Origin: Flavobacteriaceae bacterium UBA3611
GTDB lineage: Bacteria; Bacteroidota; Bacteroidia; Flavobacteriales; Flavobacteriaceae
Direction of reading: 5' to 3'
Assembly: GCA_002375495.1 (NCBI GenBank)
Contig: DFLU01000011.1
Span: 1,787 to 17,754 of the forward strand
DNA length: 15,968 nucleotides
Shown here piece by piece: positions 14,365-15,968 of this stretch; positions within the stretch are counted from its first letter, which is position 1, and each line of letters opens with the position of its first letter. The notes beneath the pieces were generated by a model. That model ran no database searches, was not told where the DNA came from, and worked only from the letters and a program-made list of their open reading frames with translations. The position numbers were made by a program, and so were the translations under genes.

Positions 14365-15876
14365 ATGAAAAGAATATATTTCTTACTCATAACGGTACTT
14401 TCCATGCCGTTTTGTAACGCCCAAAACATTACTGATGGCCTGCGCTACGCAGATGAAAATATTACCGGAACAGCTCGCTTTAACGCTTTAAGTGGCGCTT
14501 TTGGAGCCTTGGGTGGCGATTTGAGCGCAATTGCAATCAATCCAGCCGGAAGTGCTGTTTTTCTAAAAAACGATGCGGCTGCTTCCTTTGCTGTCTCAGA
14601 TAGTGACAACACAACCAACTATTTCAACACCGTAAGAGAAAGTGGAGACAATGAAGTGAGCTTAAATCAAGCCGGAATGGTTTTCGTATTCGATAATTCG
14701 GAGAACTCTAATTGGAAAAAGTTTACGCTTTCCCTAACCTATAATAACACTCAAAATTTTGATGATGATGTATTTGCTGCCGGAACAGGCAATTTGTCTA
14801 TCGGTTCCTTTTTTACACAACAAGCTCAAGGGATTCCTCTCGACTTATTACAATTGCGAAGCGGCGAAACCATTTCTCAACTTTATAACTTTTTAGGAGA
14901 GACCGAAGGAGTGACAGCGCAAAATGCGTTTTTAGGCTACCAAGCTTTTATTTTTGACCCCGTCTCAGACGACCCGGCAAATACAGCATATGTAGGTAAC
15001 TTTTCTAGCGGAAATTTTAATCAGCAATATAGCTACCTTACACGAGGCTATACCGGCAAATACACTGCCAATTTTGCGACACAATATGGAGACCATTGGT
15101 TTTTTGGCGTTAATTTAAATTCACATGCCATCGATTATGACAGAAGTACTTTTTTATTTGAAACCAATAACAATCCGTTAGCATCGGTAGATCAAATTGG
15201 TTTTGAAAACAATCTTTCGGTGTTAGGTGCTGGATTTTCAGCTCAAATCGGAGCCATTGCCAAATTTGAAGATATTCGCATCGGACTATCTTTCGATACG
15301 CCTACTTGGTTTGAAATCTCAGAAGAAACTTCACAATATTTAGAAACACGCAGATCTGTTGATGGTCAGAACATCACCGAAATCATCAATCCGAGAGTGG
15401 TAAATGTTTTTGAAAATTACAACCTCCGTACACCTGGAAAAATTATAGCAAGCGGGGCTTATATCTTCGGAAAGGATGGGCTCATTAGTGTTGATTATTC
15501 ATACAAAGACTATTCATCTATTGAATTTCGCCCGCAAAGCGATACCTTCTTTGCTAATGAAAATACCACCATTGAAAATCAACTCGCTGGTGCCTCTACA
15601 TTTCGTTTAGGCGGAGAATATCGTCTAAGTCAATTAAGTTTAAGAGGTGGATATTCTTATGCGCAAAGCCCTTACAAAAATGGCACTACCATCGGAGATA
15701 CATCAGGTTTTTCTCTTGGTTTAGGATATGACTTCGGAAATTATAATTTTGATGTTTCCTATTCACGCACTGAACAAGACAGAGAACAGCAGTTATACAA
15801 CATAGGTCTTACAAGTAGTGCATTAGTGTCCAACGTAAATAATAATATTGTATTTACGTTAGGTGTTCAGTTATAG
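14365..15876 (+). CDS. FadL/OmpP1-type outer-membrane transport protein
   Basis: A protein of 503 residues. Signal peptide at 1-19 (MKRIYFLLITVLSMPFCNA, then Q). The N-terminal block ARFNALSGAFGALGGDLSAI followed by AINPAGSAVF (37-66) contains the NPAG motif of the FadL/OmpP1/TodX barrel family, whose N-terminus plugs the barrel. The rest alternates polar and hydrophobic or aromatic residues in strand-length segments (for example RLGGEYRLSQLSLRGGYSYA, GFSLGLGYDFGNYNFDVSYS) and ends NIVFTLGVQL, the final beta strand of an outer-membrane barrel. Family members pass hydrophobic compounds through the outer membrane; Bacteroidota homologues are often labelled hemin receptor without proof, so the substrate is unknown. 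The gene lies 32 bases after the Trp/Gly-rich lipoprotein gene, with no promoter or terminator between, and is followed by a strong terminator. Confidence 0.9.
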   Translation: MKRIYFLLITVLSMPFCNAQNITDGLRYADENITGTARFNALSGAFGALGGDLSAIAINPAGSAVFLKNDAAASFAVSDSDNTTNYFNTVRESGDNEVSLNQAGMVFVFDNSENSNWKKFTLSLTYNNTQNFDDDVFAAGTGNLSIGSFFTQQAQGIPLDLLQLRSGETISQLYNFLGETEGVTAQNAFLGYQAFIFDPVSDDPANTAYVGNFSSGNFNQQYSYLTRGYTGKYTANFATQYGDHWFFGVNLNSHAIDYDRSTFLFETNNNPLASVDQIGFENNLSVLGAGFSAQIGAIAKFEDIRIGLSFDTPTWFEISEETSQYLETRRSVDGQNITEIINPRVVNVFENYNLRTPGKIIASGAYIFGKDGLISVDYSYKDYSSIEFRPQSDTFFANENTTIENQLAGASTFRLGGEYRLSQLSLRGGYSYAQSPYKNGTTIGDTSGFSLGLGYDFGNYNFDVSYSRTEQDREQQLYNIGLTSSALVSNVNNNIVFTLGVQL

Positions 15877-15890
15877 TATACATTACATAT

Positions 15891-15926
15891 AAAAAAAGCC
15901 TTTCCAAAATTGGAAAGGCTTTTTTT
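15891..15926. terminator. Strong bidirectional intrinsic terminator
   Basis: GCCTTTCC (15898-15905) pairs with GGAAAGGC (15912-15919) around an AAAATT loop, flanked by seven A on the left and seven T on the right, which extend the stem. It ends the lipoprotein - FadL-type operon and would also work for a convergent gene arriving from the right. Confidence 0.9.
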
Positions 15927-15937
15927 ATGTCTAACAT

Positions 15938-15967
15938 TTATACACCTATCGTTTCAGGGTAAAATGC
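15938..15967 (-). other. Possible 3' end of a convergent gene beyond the right edge
   Basis: The terminator is bidirectional, which suggests a minus-strand gene entering from the right. Two frames are open to the edge: one would end AFYPETIGV at the TAA at 15938-15940, the other HFTLKR at the TAG at 15946-15948. Too little is visible to choose or to name a product. Confidence 0.2.
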
Positions 15968-15968
15968 C

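Noticed and set aside
1..15968. Mobile element, phage or defence island
   Set aside because: No transposase, integrase, terminal repeats, toxin-antitoxin pair, restriction or CRISPR gene was found; the single tRNA gene has no attachment-site duplication beside it.

Overview
The window looks like a chromosomal segment of a marine-type Flavobacteriaceae bacterium (phylum Bacteroidota). Three things support this: a secreted protein ends in a type IX secretion (T9SS) sorting domain; several genes are preceded by Bacteroidota-type promoters (TTG, 16-19 bases, TAnnTTTG) rather than sigma-70 boxes; and the housekeeping genes (PASTA protein with rluA-type gene, ddl, coaD, rpsT, archaeal/eukaryote-type proS) match that group. 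The genus cannot be read from the sequence. There is no insertion sequence, integrase, CRISPR array, phage gene or recognisable defence cassette, and no gap longer than 300 bases.

Left part (1-7932) is mostly surface and secreted proteins. A large secreted protein with a proprotein-convertase P-domain and HYR modules runs off the left edge on the minus strand. It diverges from a 1089-residue FG-GAP/VCBS lipoprotein with a central ASPIC/UnbV domain. Then come two minus-strand genes in one tight unit, yaaA (peroxide stress, DNA protection) and a uracil-DNA-glycosylase-superfamily gene beginning with TTG three bases after the yaaA stop. Divergent from these is a second FG-GAP protein, exported by T9SS.

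Middle part (7953-13175) is housekeeping. A membrane PASTA protein and an RluA-family pseudouridine synthase overlap by 17 bases on the minus strand. They diverge from ddl (peptidoglycan precursor synthesis), which is followed by coaD (coenzyme A synthesis). A bidirectional terminator separates coaD from the minus-strand unit tRNA-Glu - rpsT, and proS lies upstream of that.

Right part (13221-15926) is a probable two-gene envelope operon: a lipoprotein with an acidic head, a Trp/Gly-rich middle and a Lys-free, Arg/Ser/Gly-rich tail, then a FadL/OmpP1-type outer-membrane barrel protein, closed by a strong terminator.

No clearly new system stands out. The most unusual items are the Trp/Gly plus RGG-like lipoprotein and its porin partner, the yaaA-glycosylase pair with atypical glycosylase motifs, and the abrupt base-composition change inside the P-domain/HYR gene.
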